Source of the DNA: Topomyia yanbarensis | Taxonomy: Eukaryota; Arthropoda; Insecta; Diptera; Culicidae | NCBI RefSeq assembly: GCF_030247195.1 | Contig: NC_080672.1 | Span: forward strand, 185,450,372 to 185,514,371 | Reading direction: 5' to 3' | Length of the DNA stretch: 64,000 nt | Shown here: one piece after another, positions 1 to 11,615 of the stretch | Layout: each line of letters begins with the position of its first letter | How positions within the stretch are numbered: the stretch's first letter is position 1 | Notes under the pieces: model-generated | Database searches by the model: none | What the model was told of the DNA's origin: nothing | What the model saw: the letters and a program-made list of their open reading frames with translations, nothing else | Translations under genes and position numbers: made by a program

Positions 1-45
1 TTAGTTGGTAAAATAACAGAAAATATAACAGAAATTCTTCTAGTA

Positions 46-2810
46 TATATCATTATCGCCTTGACCGAGACGTGACTCGACAACCGTACTCTGTCTCGCC
101 AGGTCTTTGGTTCAAGATTCGATGTCTACCGCTGTGACCGCAATGCCCTCAACAGCCACAAGACATCAGGCGGTGGTGTTCTTATCGCCGTTCGCCGTGG
201 TATAAAAGCCCGAGTGATCAACGATGACCGGTGGGCGAGCTCTGAGCAAGTGTGGATATCAGTGAAACTTGCCGATCGCAATCTGTTCCTGTGTGTTGTG
301 TATTTTCCACCTGACAGAATTCGTGATTCCAGCCTGATCGATGTACATCATTCCTCCGTTTCTTTTATCGCCTCGATCGCCGCCCCGTCTGATGATATCG
401 TTATACTGGGCGACTTCAACTTACCTGGCTTGACATGGTGCCAAGCAAGTAATGGTTTTCTACGATTGGATATCGAAAAATCTGCGCTTATTAACAATGC
501 CAGTTGTATTTTGGACAACTACAGTAGCGCAACTCTTCGGCAAATTAACGAGAATGGACGTACATTGGACCTCTGCTTTGTAAGTGCCCGGGACTGCGCT
601 CCGTACTGCTGCACTGCACCGACTCCTTTAGTCAAGCAGGTGCGTCATCATCCCCCACTACATCTTGTATTCGCTGGTAACCTAGAAGTTAATTTTGAAG
701 ACGTCTCAAGCTCTATCGTCTACGATTTTAAAAACGCTGACTACGACAGCATCGTTAGCACGCTGTTGGATATAAACTGGGACGAAAATATTAACAATGA
801 CGACGCGAACGAAGCAGCGATGACGTTTTCTAGTATTCTTAACTACCTTATCGACCGTCATGTACCAAAACGAACAATTAGTACCAATGAACACCCTCCC
901 TGGCAATCAACCGTCCTTAGACGTTTAAAATCTGCCAAACGAGCTGCATTTAAAAAATTCTCGAAGCATAAGACACTTGCATTACGAAATCACTACTTTC
1001 AACTCAACCACGAATACAAACAACAAAGCAGACGCGCCTTTTTTAGACACCAGCGAAACGTCGAACGTCAACTGAAATCCAAGCCCAAGTCGTTCTGGAA
1101 GTATGTTAACGAGCAGCGAAAAGAATCCGGTTTGCCATCTTGTATGTCGTTTAATGGAGTTTTAGGCACTGACACTAAGGAAATTTGCCAACTGTTCTCC
1201 GACAAATTTTCAAGCGTTTTTTCCAACGAGCGCCTGCCACCACAACAAGTCGCTGCCGCCGCTAATTTAACTCCTTCTCTAGGACGAACCATCAACCGGA
1301 TTTGTGTCGATAATGCTGCCATTCTTGCAGCAAATGCCAAACTGAAAGCATCTTGTTCCCCAGGTCCAGATGGTGTTCCCTCGATTTTTGTCAAAAAGTG
1401 CATCAGCGGGCTTCTTGAACCACTTCGGCGAGTCTTCGAGCTATCACTCAGTACTGGTACATTCCCTTCCTGCTGGAAAGCAGCGCACATGTTTCCAGTT
1501 CATAAAAAGGAAACAAATCGAACATTGACAATTATCGGGGAATCTCGTGCTTAAGTGCTGTATCAAAACTGTTCGAGTTGATTGTGTTAGATCCTATTTT
1601 CTTTCACTGCAAACACTACATTGCAGATGACCAACACGGTTTCATGCCTAAACGATCGACAACGACAAACCTGCTCTCGTTCACAACATATGTAATGGAT
1701 GGATTCGCTGACGGATTTCAAACCGATGCTATTTATATGGATCTATCTGCGGCTTTCGACAAAATCAACCATGATATCGCAATAGCGAAGTTGGACAAAC
1801 TCGGCATTCATGGACAACTTCTGCGCTGGTTTCGTTCCTACCTCGATGGAAGGCAACTCCAAATCAGCATTAAGGACTGTCTATCTGCACCATTCTTCGC
1901 TACATCCGGCATACCACAAGGAAGCCATCTCGGTCCAGTAATATTCCTCCTCTACTTTAATGACGTCAATTTCACATTACAAGGACCCCGCCTTTCTTTC
2001 GCCGACGACATGAAAATTTTTCAACAAATACGGGATAAAACCGATGCCGAGCTTCTTCAGAGGGAACTGAACAGCTTTAGTACGTGGTGTGATCTAAACA
2101 GAATGGTTTTAAACCCGAGCAAATGCTCAATCTTTACGTTCACGCGGAAACGCCAACCGACTCAGTTTAACTACCATTTCTTCGGCTCGAGCATTCCAAG
2201 ACACTCTCACATCAAAGATCTTGGAGTCATCATGGATTCGGCATTTACATTCAAACCACATACGTCATACATCGTGGATAAGGCATCACGACAGCTTGGG
2301 TTCATCTTCCGAATAGCGAAAAACTTCAGGGACGTATATTGTCTTAAATCGCTTTACTGCGCGTTGGTCCGCTCAACGTTAGAATATTGTTCAGCTGTTT
2401 GGAATCCGTACTACCAGAACGGGATTGACAGAATCGAGGCTGTCCAACGCAGGTTCATACGCTTCGCCCTTCGTTATCTCCCATGGCGAAACAGATTTCA
2501 GCTGCCGAGCTATGAAAACCGTTGCCAGCTAATACACCTCGATAAACTCAGCATTCGGAGGGACTGCTCTCGAGCCCTGTTCGTCTCGGACTTACTCTCT
2601 ACCAGAGTGGATTGCCCTACAATCCTCGGACGTCTGGATCTTCAAGCCCGCGTTCGAGCTCTACGCAATAACTCCCTTCTGCGAGTTCCGTTCAGGAGAA
2701 CCAACTATGGTTGCCAGAGCGCTGTTACCGGACTCCAACGAATTTTTAACAGTGTGGCGACGGCCTTTGACTTCAACAGGACGCGGAATGCGATAAAAAT
2801 GAAATACTAA
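46..2810 (+). pseudogene. LINE ORF2: AP-endonuclease plus reverse transcriptase, one stop and one frameshift
   Basis: The protein nicks target DNA and copies the element RNA at the nick. Endonuclease signs: ALTET near 60-72, GGGVLIAV near 170-195, LGDFNLPG near 405-430 and LDLCFV near 565-585. The usual late SDH-type motif reads RHHPPL, so the histidine is there but the SD pair is not. RT signs: SPGPDG near 1360, QHGFMPKRST near 1630, DLSAAFDK near 1738, GIPQGSHLGP near 1907 and catalytic FADD near 1999. A TGA at 73-75 replaces the usual Trp after TET. The frame shifts within the A-run at 1504-1508, where one A appears lost (fixed-frame pieces 214-1554 and 1578-2810). Otherwise the frame is open to TAA at 2808-2810, so this is a recently dead copy. 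The Met at 214 is internal, not a true start. Confidence 0.85.
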
Positions 2811-2905
2811 ATGTCAATACTAAAATGTAATTAGTTTAAGCAACCACCATTGGGGCCAAGGGGCCTGTTGGTTTAGGTAATAAACAACATAAACAACATA
2901 AACAA
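46..2905 (+). mobile_element. 5'-truncated CR1/Jockey-like LINE, copy A1
   Basis: Non-LTR retrotransposon with endonuclease and reverse transcriptase in one frame, then a short 3'UTR ending in about three copies of an ATAAACAAC-type unit (about 2876-2905). The first ~45 bases of the window do not read as LINE, so the copy is truncated inside the endonuclease domain, as expected for incomplete target-primed reverse transcription. A second, internally deleted copy of the same family lies on the other strand at 48363-49930; both share the 3'UTR stretch that reads ACCATTGGGGCCAAGGGG. Clade placement between CR1 and Jockey types is not settled from sequence alone. Confidence 0.85.
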
Positions 2906-3529
2906 AAATGTGATAACCTGTGATAGGCTTCTAACAACATTATAACACATTTTGTTAGGTTCCGTCGCGCCCAATATAGCCTGTATTACCTGGGTATTCT
3001 GAGTTTGATGGGGAAGTTTTCTGCATGAACCAACGACGTTGTTTTCGACTGATGTTTAATGTTAGCATAATATTCCACGCATCCGGCAAGAGCAAAATGA
3101 TTATAGATGCAGAAGACGTTGCCTGACTCACACATTGAACTTTGCCAAAGCCTAAGGACTGTTTGTTTTCCTTGTATCATACGCTTTGTTTTCATATAGT
3201 TTTACTCGCTACTATAGCTGCATATATTACGACAGACTGAATAGCTTTATAATATCTTTTCAGATTAGGAAAGTGGGGCTATTTTTAGATTCTAAATGGT
3301 GCGCTTCGGCGCTTCTCTTGCACATTAACGTGTTTTACACGATTTCTAGAAATAATGGCGATGCGATATGGTAACATTGAGCGGATATTTCACATACATA
3401 TTTAACGAAGAATACGACAACTGTTATTTATGATTCTAAAAAGATTTAAAGAAACAAATACCAAAGTTTTAAGGTTTGTATTTTGAGATTTCAAGTAAAG
3501 TCACTTTTGAAGTTTTGTTATTGGCATTT
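2906..3529. other. AT-rich stretch, no gene recognised
   Basis: Only short frames occur here and none shows a recognisable domain or splice-bounded conserved exon. No clear repeat structure was seen. Confidence 0.5.
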
Positions 3530-3533
3530 TTAA

Positions 3534-4050
3534 CCCTTTCATGCCCAACTTTTTCTAGTACATGTAAGGTTTTGAAACTATTTTGCCTAGAAAACGGTGG
3601 GGTCAAGAAACACGAAAAACCTTTTTCATAAAGATAGGTGCTTCCTTCGCAATGCTAGAATCTGCTCAATTTTTATCTTCCAATGCTCAATAGAATTCTG
3701 CTAGTATATTTACAATAGTCATATAGCATGGAAAATGTAGCCAAAGGCAGTCTAAATTGATAAGTTTTATCAATTTTGAATAATATTACAACATAAAGAA
3801 GATATAAGAAAAATTCATTTTCCGTGGTCAACATAAACTGTTCCTGGCAGCACTGCTCCATCGGAATTCAATCAGACTAATTGCAATAACTTCAGTTCTA
3901 CGGCTGGTCCTTGAAACTATTAATACTCAAATGAAAGACAATAGTCACATTTATTAGCCTTACTTGTTTTTGTGGGCGAATTTTGCCTTAATCAAAAGTT
4001 TTAGCTGTTTAAAAACGTTGTTGTCCACAAACAACATGGGCATGAATGGG
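3534..4050. mobile_element. piggyBac-like MITE, 517 bp, TTAA target duplication
   Basis: The element starts CCCTTTCATGCCCA and ends TGGGCATGAATGGG, an imperfect inverted repeat, and is flanked on both sides by TTAA (3530-3533 and 4051-4054). TTAA duplication and a CCC start are hallmarks of the piggyBac superfamily. The interior has no transposase frame, so it would depend on an enzyme supplied in trans. Confidence 0.75.
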
Positions 4051-4054
4051 TTAA

Positions 4055-5009
4055 TATGGGGAAGATAAAGAAAATCAGTACAATTATCTCACACTTAATA
4101 AATTCTCAGACATCTTTTACAGTAGTTCAATCTATCAACTGCGAATATTATAACCGATAATCAGAAAATTCGGGAAATTGTTGAGGATTCTTTGGTGTGA
4201 CGAATTCTAGAATATTTCATGTTTTCTCTAAAATACATTTCCTTTCCTAAATTTTATTCAATTTTAAGGAGGAAATTCAATGTTCAATATTTTGTCATTA
4301 AATTTTTAAGCTATTTCAGGCATTATCTAAGACGCATATTTAAATTGTAAGAGCAAACAATAATACCAGCTGGGATATGTATATATTCACAGATTTCTAG
4401 GCCATTTTACAGCTGAAACATTAAAACATATGCGCATTCAAGTTTTGATTGTTTATAAAAAACCCGCATAAATTGGAGAAATCGGACTGAAGATCCTCAA
4501 AATACATAACGATATTGTGAAAATCAGTATATATCAGACATTTTTTTAAGTTCTGAAAATTAGTTTTCGCCATATGCACAATTGTTTAAAACGAAAATTA
4601 GTTATATAATCATTTGACTAAACTATAACAAATAGTTTATAACATGCTTTTTTATTTCAATTCGATTTTCTTTATTCCGTCTGGAGTGCTTGATGCTTCC
4701 TGCATCTTCTTCAAAATAAAATTTATATAAAAATTATAATCTTTGAAATAGCTTGTTGAACACTTGATTGTTTTGTTTATTGGGGCTTTAACCTACTGGT
4801 CATTTACCGCTTTACAGTTTACCGTTAGCGTTTTAAGATAATTGTGAAAGAATATATAACTTACTATAATATCATCGTTATATGAGCACATTAATATCAT
4901 ATTAGCAGTTCAATGATATCAACAGAAGATATAATCATGCTATAAGTTTGTTTGCCTTGCTGATTGGGATATCACAAACATAACACAGTGAGTAATAAAT
5001 ATCAACATG
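4055..5009. other. AT-rich stretch, nothing recognised
   Basis: No open frame of note, no clear inverted or tandem repeat and no conserved exon was seen in this interval. Confidence 0.45.
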
Positions 5010-7972
5010 AGATATAAATTTGATAGCTTTCTGTTATGTTGTTCTGATCGGGATACTAGTGCACCATACACTATCTTTGGGTCTTACTATAACCGTGTAG
5101 ATCCAATGAATCATTTTAGGTTTAAGCCCCCACTTTTTTCCAAAAGTTTTCTTACTTATCCAGAGAGCATTTGTGGTTTTGCTTATTACCTGCTCTAAGT
5201 GTAAGTTCCAGTTAATTTTTGCATCTAGAATGACTCCTGAATATTTTGCACTTGACGAATATTTTAGGATAGATCCATTAATTGTCAGACTTTTGAGCGT
5301 CACTTTTCTTCTGTGAGTAAACGGAACCAAAACTGCTTTAGAGGGGTTTATGTTTAACCCTTCTTTATTGGCACCACTGGAAAGTGCAGTTCAATGCAGA
5401 TTGCATTCGGTCTGTTATGATGTCGTCGAACTTCCCACGAACTATTATGACCACGTCGTCAGCAAACCCAACAACTTCAAAGCCTTTTTCCGCAAGTTTA
5501 TTGAGTAGATCGTCTACAATACAACACTAGAATATTGTAGTATAGTTTGGTCGCCTTTTTCAGCAACGCATGCAAACCGGATAGAATCAGTACAAAAGCA
5601 GTTTTTGATGTTCGCTCTTCGTAAACTAGGTTGGACTGGACTACATTTGCCATCTTATGAAGCACGGTGCATGCTAATTGACATACAAACCTTGAAAGAT
5701 CGTCGTGAATTTTCTATGGTATCATTTGTAAACGACATTGTATCACATCGTATTGATTCAATCGAACTTTTATCGAAACTAAATTTTTATGCTCCTTCTC
5801 GACAACTACGTAACCGCAGCATCTTTTGTACAATTCGCCATCGCACTAATTATGCCAAGTTTGGCCCGTTAAACCAAATGATGAATATTTACAACAAACA
5901 TTGCGAAAGCATTGACTTCACTATGTCGAAAACAAAACTTAAGTAGCAGTTTAAAGTAAACCAAAATTTTAACTAGTGTTAAGTTAGTTTAATAATTATT
6001 GTAAGAAACCGGTCTACATCTGATTGACGACTTGAAATAAATAAATAAAAATAAATAAATAAATAAATAAACGACCATAGCAAGGGCGACAATACACCTC
6101 CTTGAGGACATCCCTTGGTGGTCGTTATTGTTATGGACGATTCCCTCAATTCAGCAGATACTTTTCTGTTATTCAGCATTTCCATGATCCAGACTTTAAT
6201 GCAAGGATCAAAGTTTCCTTTCTCCATTGATTTTTTTTATCGATTTGTAAGATGCGTTATCGAAAGCACCCTCTATGTCAAGAAATGCTACTAGAGCAAT
6301 TGCTTTTTTCTCGAGAGTGCTCTCTATTTTGGTTAGTAATTTATGTAGAGCTGTGGCAATAGATTTATTTGATTGGTATGCAAATTGAGATTTACTAAGG
6401 GGATTTAGTTGTAAATATTTTGATTTTATGTGCTCGTCAATTATCTTTTCCATGACTTTAAGCACGGTAGATGTTAAGCTTATTGATCTAAAAGATTTTG
6501 GGTTGCGTCTCCACCCTTCTGTAGAAGTGCAGGAAAAATACCATCCCTTCCAGGAGATTTGAACGGTTCAAAGGAATTCACGGCCCATTCAACTTTAGAT
6601 TGTGTTAATATGGTGTTAGGTAGGGATGATTTGTTGGTCGTAGCCCTAGCTGGCCTCCTGCTCTCTTCAACCCCTACATCTATTCCCTCGTCCCTCGGGG
6701 CTAAGTTTGATGTTGGAAAGTGTGTTTCCAACATTATTTCCAGAGTTTCTTTTGTATTTATAGTAAAATTACCATCTGTTTTCTTTAGATTTCCTAGGCC
6801 ATTTGAATGGTCTTTAAAAGTACTTTTTGTAGCTTTGCTATTTCTGGGGTTTTTTCAATGTTCTCACAATAGGGCATCCAGGTTATTCTTCGTAATTTTC
6901 TTAGCTCTTTATTATAGGTTGTCAGGGCCTTTTTATATTCTTCCCTTTATTGGCCCGAAGTTTTTGCTCTATTAAAAAGTTTCCGAGATTTTTTTCTTAA
7001 AATGTTTAAAGTTCTGTTCCACCAAGGAACATCTCTGTTTGAGATTTCTTCCTTAACTGGATAGCTGGCATCATACGCGTGTATAATTCTTTCAGTGATA
7101 CCTTTTGCAACTCTGTCCAATTGTTTTGTTGATTCAATTGTACTATTAGAAAAAGTGCCATCAGATTGCATTTTTGACTTATACCTCTCCCAGTTGGTGT
7201 TTCTAGGATTTTTGTAGACAACTTTGATTAATTCGCCAGCATTGTACTCAAACACTATGCGTTTATGGTCAGATAAAGATTCTTCATCTGAGACATGCCA
7301 GTTTTTAATATTTGTCGAAAGTATAGGACTACAAATTGTTAGATCCAATACTTCTTGTCTAGTTTTTGTAACAAATGTAGGCTGATCTCCTTTATTACAT
7401 AAATCGATATTGTTCGAAGATATGTATTCAAAAAGGTCTTCGCCTCTTCTGTTAATGTCGGTGCTTCCCCATATGGTATGATGGGCGTTCGCATCGCACC
7501 CAACAATGAAATGTTTATTATTCATTTTACAGAAACTAATAAAAGCAGTTAATTCAGGTGGAGGTACCGTATCCATATCTCCGGAGAAATAGGCTGAAGC
7601 TATATAAGCTTCGGTTTTCCCCCGTGTTGTGGGAATCTCCAATCGAATCGCAACTAGATCTTTGGTAATAAATTGTGATATGGGTACGAAATTGATCCCC
7701 CCTTTTATTAGAATAGCTGTTCGAGGGTTAGGACAATTTTCATCATAAATCAGCTTACCTGTTTGTAAATCTATTCCAAGAACTTGGTGGTTATGCACCC
7801 AGGGTTCTTGTATAAGTGCTACGCATATATTTTCTTTCAAGAATCTTCGGCAAAGGATTCCGGTTGCTCCTTTGACATGATGTAAATTTATTTGCACGAA
7901 CTTAATGTTACCAGCCATCCTTTGTTTGTTTTTTTTCTTTTCTTCATTACGTTTCACTGGATTCCGGGACAT
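5010..7972 (-). pseudogene. LOA-like ORF2: endonuclease and reverse transcriptase, broken
   Basis: The first 341 codons (7972-6947) are intact and hold an AP-endonuclease: VQINLHH, QEPWV, GCDANAHH, LDLTI and SDHKR give the expected catalytic residues. RT follows in pieces: FKSPGRDGI (about 6560), FLDIEGAFDN (about 6270), GCPQGGVLSP (about 6100) and catalytic GFADDVV (5450-5469). Frameshifts separate the pieces at about 6950, 6735, 6470 and 6220, and another near 5090 follows IVRPK. A plus-strand LINE inserted at 5519-6072 splits the palm between PQGG and FADD. When it is left out the two RT halves meet in the same frame, so the nested insertion came after this copy landed. The start at 7972 is the first Met, followed within 30 codons by the endonuclease. 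Confidence 0.75.
5519..6072 (+). mobile_element. Severely 5'-truncated LINE fragment inserted in the LOA RT
   Basis: The C-terminal part of a CR1/Jockey-like RT protein is open from about 5521 to the TAG at 5944-5946 (TLEYCSIVW, then ALRKLGW, LPSYEARC, RTNYAKFG), followed by ~90 bases of 3'UTR and an (AAAT)n-type tail at about 6037-6072. This is the same C-terminal module as in copies A1, A2, C and E in this window, but clearly diverged. The target was the coding strand of the LOA RT. Any target duplication is short (an AAT/ATAAA overlap) and ambiguous next to the A-rich tail. The 142 codons remaining have no stop. Confidence 0.75.
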
Positions 7973-8065
7973 TTAGGTTTCCAGTACTTAAAGAATTTAC
8001 CGGTTCCTCGTCATTTGATATTAGCATAACATCTGAGTTGGGCTTATACATACCTTTTTTCGTAG
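7947..8065 (-). pseudogene. LOA-like ORF1 (Gag-like) C-terminal fragment
   Basis: In the minus strand a frame upstream of ORF2 ends with TAA at 7947-7949, 26 bases inside the ORF2 start codon (ATG at 7970-7972). It reads an acidic tail with the peptide ISNDEEPVNSLSTGN. An ORF1 stop overlapping the ORF2 start is the usual arrangement in LOA/R1-type elements. Only about 39 codons remain; the zinc-knuckle region is absent, lost at the 8066 boundary. The call rests mainly on position and overlap, since the peptide has no diagnostic motif. Confidence 0.5.
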
Positions 8066-8351
8066 TTTTGTTTGCCCAAACTTGTAATTAATAAGGAAGT
8101 TACTTGCTTTAAAATGTTGCATGGAGGCCTCATCAAGAGTGAACAACTATTCAACGTGTTTCTCGAAAAGAGTATTACGTCGAATTATTTTCCATCTGTC
8201 GGTGCTCAAGCCATCGTTTTGGCTCTCTATGTAAATCCTGATAGTGTCGTCGTCATCTACAAAAAAAGCCAATCATCACGTCTAATCTTGGGATATCGTT
8301 CGCGTCAACTACCATTAACTGAGCGTTTTCCTACGGGATTAGCGTAGGAAC
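8066..8351. other. Unassigned stretch with a 91-codon open frame
   Basis: An open frame runs 8072-8347 on the plus strand (starts MPKLVINKEVTC). I see no domain or repeat match in it. It lies between the end of the LOA ORF1 fragment and the boundary of the inverted duplication, and could be a piece of another transposon protein. Confidence 0.3.
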
Positions 8352-8750
8352 CACCGCACAGAACTCGGCCAACCTACCCCAATATGTATATATTCGAGAA
8401 CAATCACGATTTACACAAACAAATATAAGGTTACACTGGTAACCGTTATACCATTTTGTTGGGTTTTGAATACCCTTTCCAACAGTACAAAGTTATTGGA
8501 AATCGGATGTAAATTGATTCACGTTACACATATTATTTTTCAGAAACAGAAATTTACTCACCAGTGCCGAAAAAAGAACAAACGTGCTTCTGTACAAACG
8601 ACACCACCAAAACAACTGAAATAACGTCGGTACATTGATGACCTAATACCCCACCAAAATCACTATAGATGTCGCTACTGCGCATAATAGCCTGTTCATA
8701 AAAAGCACTCGGCCAACCTGCCCCTTCGGCCAACCAGCCCCGGTCACCCC
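8352..8750 (-). mobile_element. Terminal fragment of the pogo-like element
   Basis: The right edge ends CCAGCCCCGGTCACCCC followed by TA (8751-8752), the mirror of the left end of the fuller element at 20145-21554. Subterminal copies of CTCGGCCAACCTGCCCC and CTCGGCCAACCTACCCC are present. Only about 400 bp of the element are kept in this arm and no transposase sequence. Confidence 0.7.
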
Positions 8751-8752
8751 TA

Positions 8753-9069
8753 CACACCTAAAAAATCTAAATTTTATCGTTGACGTAATTCCAAAATTGC
8801 CACAATCTAACAAACCGTAATTCAGGAAATGACGAAATATAACCGTTCCCTGTTTAATTTTACATGAAAAGTGCACTTTCCATGCACAGTGCCATAAAAT
8901 TACACCCTTCAACATTTTAAATAATCGCCATATGTGGAGCCAAATTATATGACTCGCAAAATTCAACGACATGTAAAATTAAAATCAAACGTAAAACTAT
9001 GTCATTTTTGATTCTCGTACAAGGAGACGTGGTAAGGAGACGTAAATTTACACGATTTTTTCTAGGTGT
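8753..9069. mobile_element. MITE with ACACCTA(G)AAAAA termini
   Basis: The ends read ACACCTAAAAAATC and, reversed, ACACCTAGAAAAAATC. Related copies are at 19831-20142 (other arm of the duplication) and 52572-52800 (a shorter copy inside LINE C). The insert in LINE C gives independent proof of mobility. There is no coding capacity. The superfamily cannot be told from these ends. Confidence 0.7.
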
Positions 9070-9150
9070 TTATCGATAACACTATAGCACACTTCATCGT
9101 AGCGTTGTATATTAGCTACGTATTAAGGTTACTATTATTTGTTTCAGAAA

Positions 9151-9560
9151 ACCAAAGAAGAAAAACTCGAAATTGGACACAATAATGAAGGAATTGGAGT
9201 AAGAAAAGCTTGCCAGGGCGGAGTTGGGAAAGAAGCTCGAAAAGGCTAACGAAATTATAATGGATCTGCAGGCGAGTTTAAGAACACCGCGCAGTGAAAG
9301 TGTGGTTAGCACAGCGTTCTTAGGATATGTAGGTCCTTCCAGTACCCAACACCAACGAAATGAGTCGGGTGTTGAAATATCACGATTCATGACGTCAGTG
9401 AACCAAATGTCAATTTCCTCTATTACTGTACCGGAGTGTAAGCACTCTGTTACTGGTGAGCAGATTGGACGTCGCGACTATCAATTGATCTATTGACGGA
9501 TTCGCTGAAGTTAGCGGGAGTAGATGATAACGTAATAGTGGAAGTGGAAGGTGAAATTGT
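9151..9560 (+). pseudogene. LTR-retrotransposon gag-like fragment
   Basis: A coiled-coil-like start (LGKKLEKANEIIMDLQ at about 9221-9268) is followed by ITVPECK, then EQIGRRDYQ and, after a frameshift near 9488, LLTDSLKLAGVDDN. The pattern 'TVPECKP...GEEIGR.DYE.WKDLL..SL.LAGV.DE' is, to my memory, typical of Gypsy-like gag proteins in mosquitoes, where Gag packages the element RNA. An in-frame TAG (9199-9201) and the frameshift show it is dead. Only the first ~130 codons remain; the sequence changes at about 9560 where LINE sequence begins. The other arm carries the same piece at 19330-19740. Confidence 0.5.
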
Positions 9561-9802
9561 AGTAATGTGAATTCGCGAGCATTCATATCGTTTTTCGTGT
9601 TTTAAAAAGTGTTAGATTTTATCGGTTTTATGTTTAATCGACGCGGGAATTCATTCCCTTCAAATTAGTGTTAAATTTTTATACTGTCTTCACAAGGATC
9701 TGGAGTAATTGACCAAAACAATCGAAAGTTTTGTACCCGCATTATCGCAGATAAGTATTCGCCTATTGTTTAGCATATTTTTCTGCTGCCGCTGCTGGTA
9801 CC

Positions 9803-10895
9803 ATGCCTAAGGCGATGGATACCGGCGGGGAAGAAGGAGAGGCCGATAATCAAAATTTGCTCGTAACAGTTTGCGCGCAGTGTTCTGAGCCGATCGCGAA
9901 GTCTAATTCAGAAGTAATAGAATGTTTTGGCAAGTGTAAATTAGGTATTCACACAGAGTGTTTGCCTGATGTGACTGAGCGACAAGTAGAAGTTTTGCGC
10001 CATTCTAAGAATGCTGTTTTTGTTTGTGACACATACCTAGTTTTGCATGACTATAGTTTGTCATAATGTCGACGTTTTGAGCGAAATCATGCATAAATTG
10101 AATGAGCTCTCGTGTGTTGTTGAATTGTCAAACATTTGAAGCCAAGGTTAAACATATCGTTTGCAATGAGTTTGAAGAGATTTAGTTTTGCCGGGGTGGT
10201 TAAATCAAGGGCCGGTGTGAAAACGACAAACTTCACGAAAACGCCCCAGACAAAACGCAAACCTGACCCTGTTATTATAATCAGGCCAAGAGAAACCCAG
10301 CAAGCAGAATTTACTAGGAACGAACTTCTAAAGAAGGTAGATCCAAAAATATTAGTGTTGGCCGAGCTTTTAACGGGAAAGATGGAGCACTTGTAGTTTC
10401 AGCGAAGGATGAAGAATCTTTAACTCGCTTGAAAGAAAACGTACATATGGGAGACCAGTTTGAAGTATCGGTGCGAGATTGCATGTAGCCGACGATAAAG
10501 CTGATAGGTATGAGAGATGAATTAAATGAGCAAGAGTTGAAAGAATCTTTGACTGAGCAAAATGAAGTTTGAGCTGGCATGAAGCATTTCAAGTTGCCTA
10601 ATATAGCGCAATAGTTGAAATTTGAATTTGAAACATTTTTTAAAGCAATTGAGATCGAAAATTTAAATGTTGGATGAGATAGATGTCGTGTGTTTGATGG
10701 TCTGGAGGTGACTCGATGTTATGTTGTGGGTTTAATCATAAAATTGCTGAATTTAAAGCAAATTTGTAGTGGTAATCAGACTGAAATCGATAGAAAATAA
10801 ATGCGCAAACTGCCAGAAAGTTAGAAGTGAACAGAAATTGAATGTTGCTATAAACCACACAGTATGGAGCAACCAATGTCCAGTGTACCTACGGC
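9803..10895 (+). pseudogene. LINE ORF1: PHD-type zinc finger and zinc knuckle, degraded
   Basis: The start at 9803 (MPKAMDTGG) is the first Met after the 5'UTR. Residues ~24-80 hold a PHD-finger spacing: CAQC, then CFGKC, then HTEC (His-Glu/Thr-Cys), then CDTY where the partner copy has CDTC, so the last Cys is lost here. ORF1 proteins of this kind bind nucleic acid and chaperone reverse transcription. The frame ends after HDYSLS with two stops (10063). A later piece (10136-10396) is lysine/arginine-rich with KSRAGVKTTNFTKTPQTKRKP. A last piece reads KCANCQKV then H and QCPVYLRQ (10799-10895), a CCHC-like knuckle in reversed spacing common to LINE ORF1 C-termini. Many stops lie between the pieces. 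Confidence 0.65.
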
Positions 10896-10949
10896 AGCGT
10901 AAGTGACGAACTGAGCGAGTTGATTTCTCTACATAGCAATAAGAGCAGC

Positions 10950-11615
10950 ACTATGAAGTTTTATTTTTGAACATTGCTGGGGTTCCCTCACACTTTGATG
11001 AGCTAAAGCTTCTTATTGGCCGTGTGAGACCAAAGCTAGTCGTATTGACAGAGACCCATTTGACTCAAACCCGGGATATGGATGAGTTTTCTATCTCAGG
11101 GTATAAATTGGTGAGTTGTTTTTCCAGATCGGTGCATACTGGAGGGGTTTTGATGTACATAGTTGATTGTCTAGAATTCGAAACAATTTCCAACAAAACG
11201 GTCGGCGATAACTGGTTTTTGGTAGTAGAAATTAAACATCCTAGATTTCCGGGTATCTACGGAGGAGTTCACCATTCGCCAAGTGGAAGCCACCGAGATT
11301 TCCTGGAAGCGTTTGAAGAGTGGTTACAGGAAATTATTTCGGAGGAGAAAATAAATATCGTTGGTGGAGATTTAAATATCTAGTGGGGTGAACGTGGTTA
11401 TTCTCGAGAATTGAAAACAATAGTAGATGCCGTAGGAATGAAGCAAAAAGTTTCGGAACATACTCGTGTTTGCCTCAGGAGTAGCAGTTTGATTGACTAG
11501 GTTTTCTCCAATATTGAGGAGTGCGAAGCTAAAATTTTAGAAGAGTGGAAAATCACTGACCATGAGACAATCGGAGTAGCTTTTGACATTAAAAATGTCT
11601 TACTCCACTATCTGG
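10950..11615 (+). pseudogene. LINE ORF2 endonuclease fragment
   Basis: From 10967 the frame reads MNIAGVPSHFDELK, LVVLTETHLT (catalytic Glu), GYKLV, GGVLMY and VGGDLNI (Asp/Asn), which is an AP-endonuclease of a CR1/Jockey-like LINE. An in-frame TAG follows at 11381-11383, after which the frame resumes and reaches EEWKITDHETIGV (catalytic Asp-His) near 11550. The polypeptide then stops matching at about 11615. The reverse transcriptase is absent, so nothing here could be active. It follows the ORF1 knuckle by ~60 bases, the expected order. Confidence 0.7.

Larger units (their letters stand above)
5010..8065 (-). mobile_element. LOA/Lian-like LINE remnant, interrupted by a nested LINE
   Basis: A minus-strand non-LTR element reads from the end of ORF1 (about 8065) through endonuclease and RT to about 5010, where homology stops. 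It lacks the 5' part of ORF1 and everything after the RT thumb, so both ends are lost. A plus-strand LINE fragment sits inside the RT at 5519-6072. The VQINLHH start and the ALW..WGL.P..IHW.Y..V.RP pattern of the thumb region are typical of the LOA clade (Lian, Bilbo); this is a family-level judgement from memory. Confidence 0.75.
8352..10765 (+). repeat. Inverted duplication, arm A (partner 18122-20535)
   Basis: About 2.41 kb here reappears as its reverse complement at 18122-20535 at an identity that looks well above 90 percent by eye. Both arms carry the same nested set in the same order (pogo-like end, MITE, gag-like fragment, LINE 5'UTR and ORF1), and share stop codons such as the double stop after HDYSLS in ORF1. 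Shared nesting and shared damage argue for one DNA-level duplication, not independent insertions. The arms are 7.36 kb apart. Outside 8352 and 10765 the sequences diverge abruptly. Confidence 0.8.
9565..11615 (+). mobile_element. LINE with PHD-finger ORF1, 3'-truncated
   Basis: A non-LTR element with a ~240-bp 5'UTR, an ORF1 encoding a PHD-like zinc finger and zinc knuckle, and the first part of an ORF2 endonuclease. Homology stops near 11615, so the RT and 3' end are missing. CR1-type mosquito elements (Q, T1) are known to carry PHD-like ORF1 proteins. The part up to 10765 is duplicated in inverse at 18122-19322. Confidence 0.65.

Noticed and set aside
10314..10592. Minus-strand frame MKCFMPAQTSF and its mirror at 18263-18583
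   Set aside because: Antisense of the LINE ORF1 region; it appears twice only because the region is duplicated in inverse.
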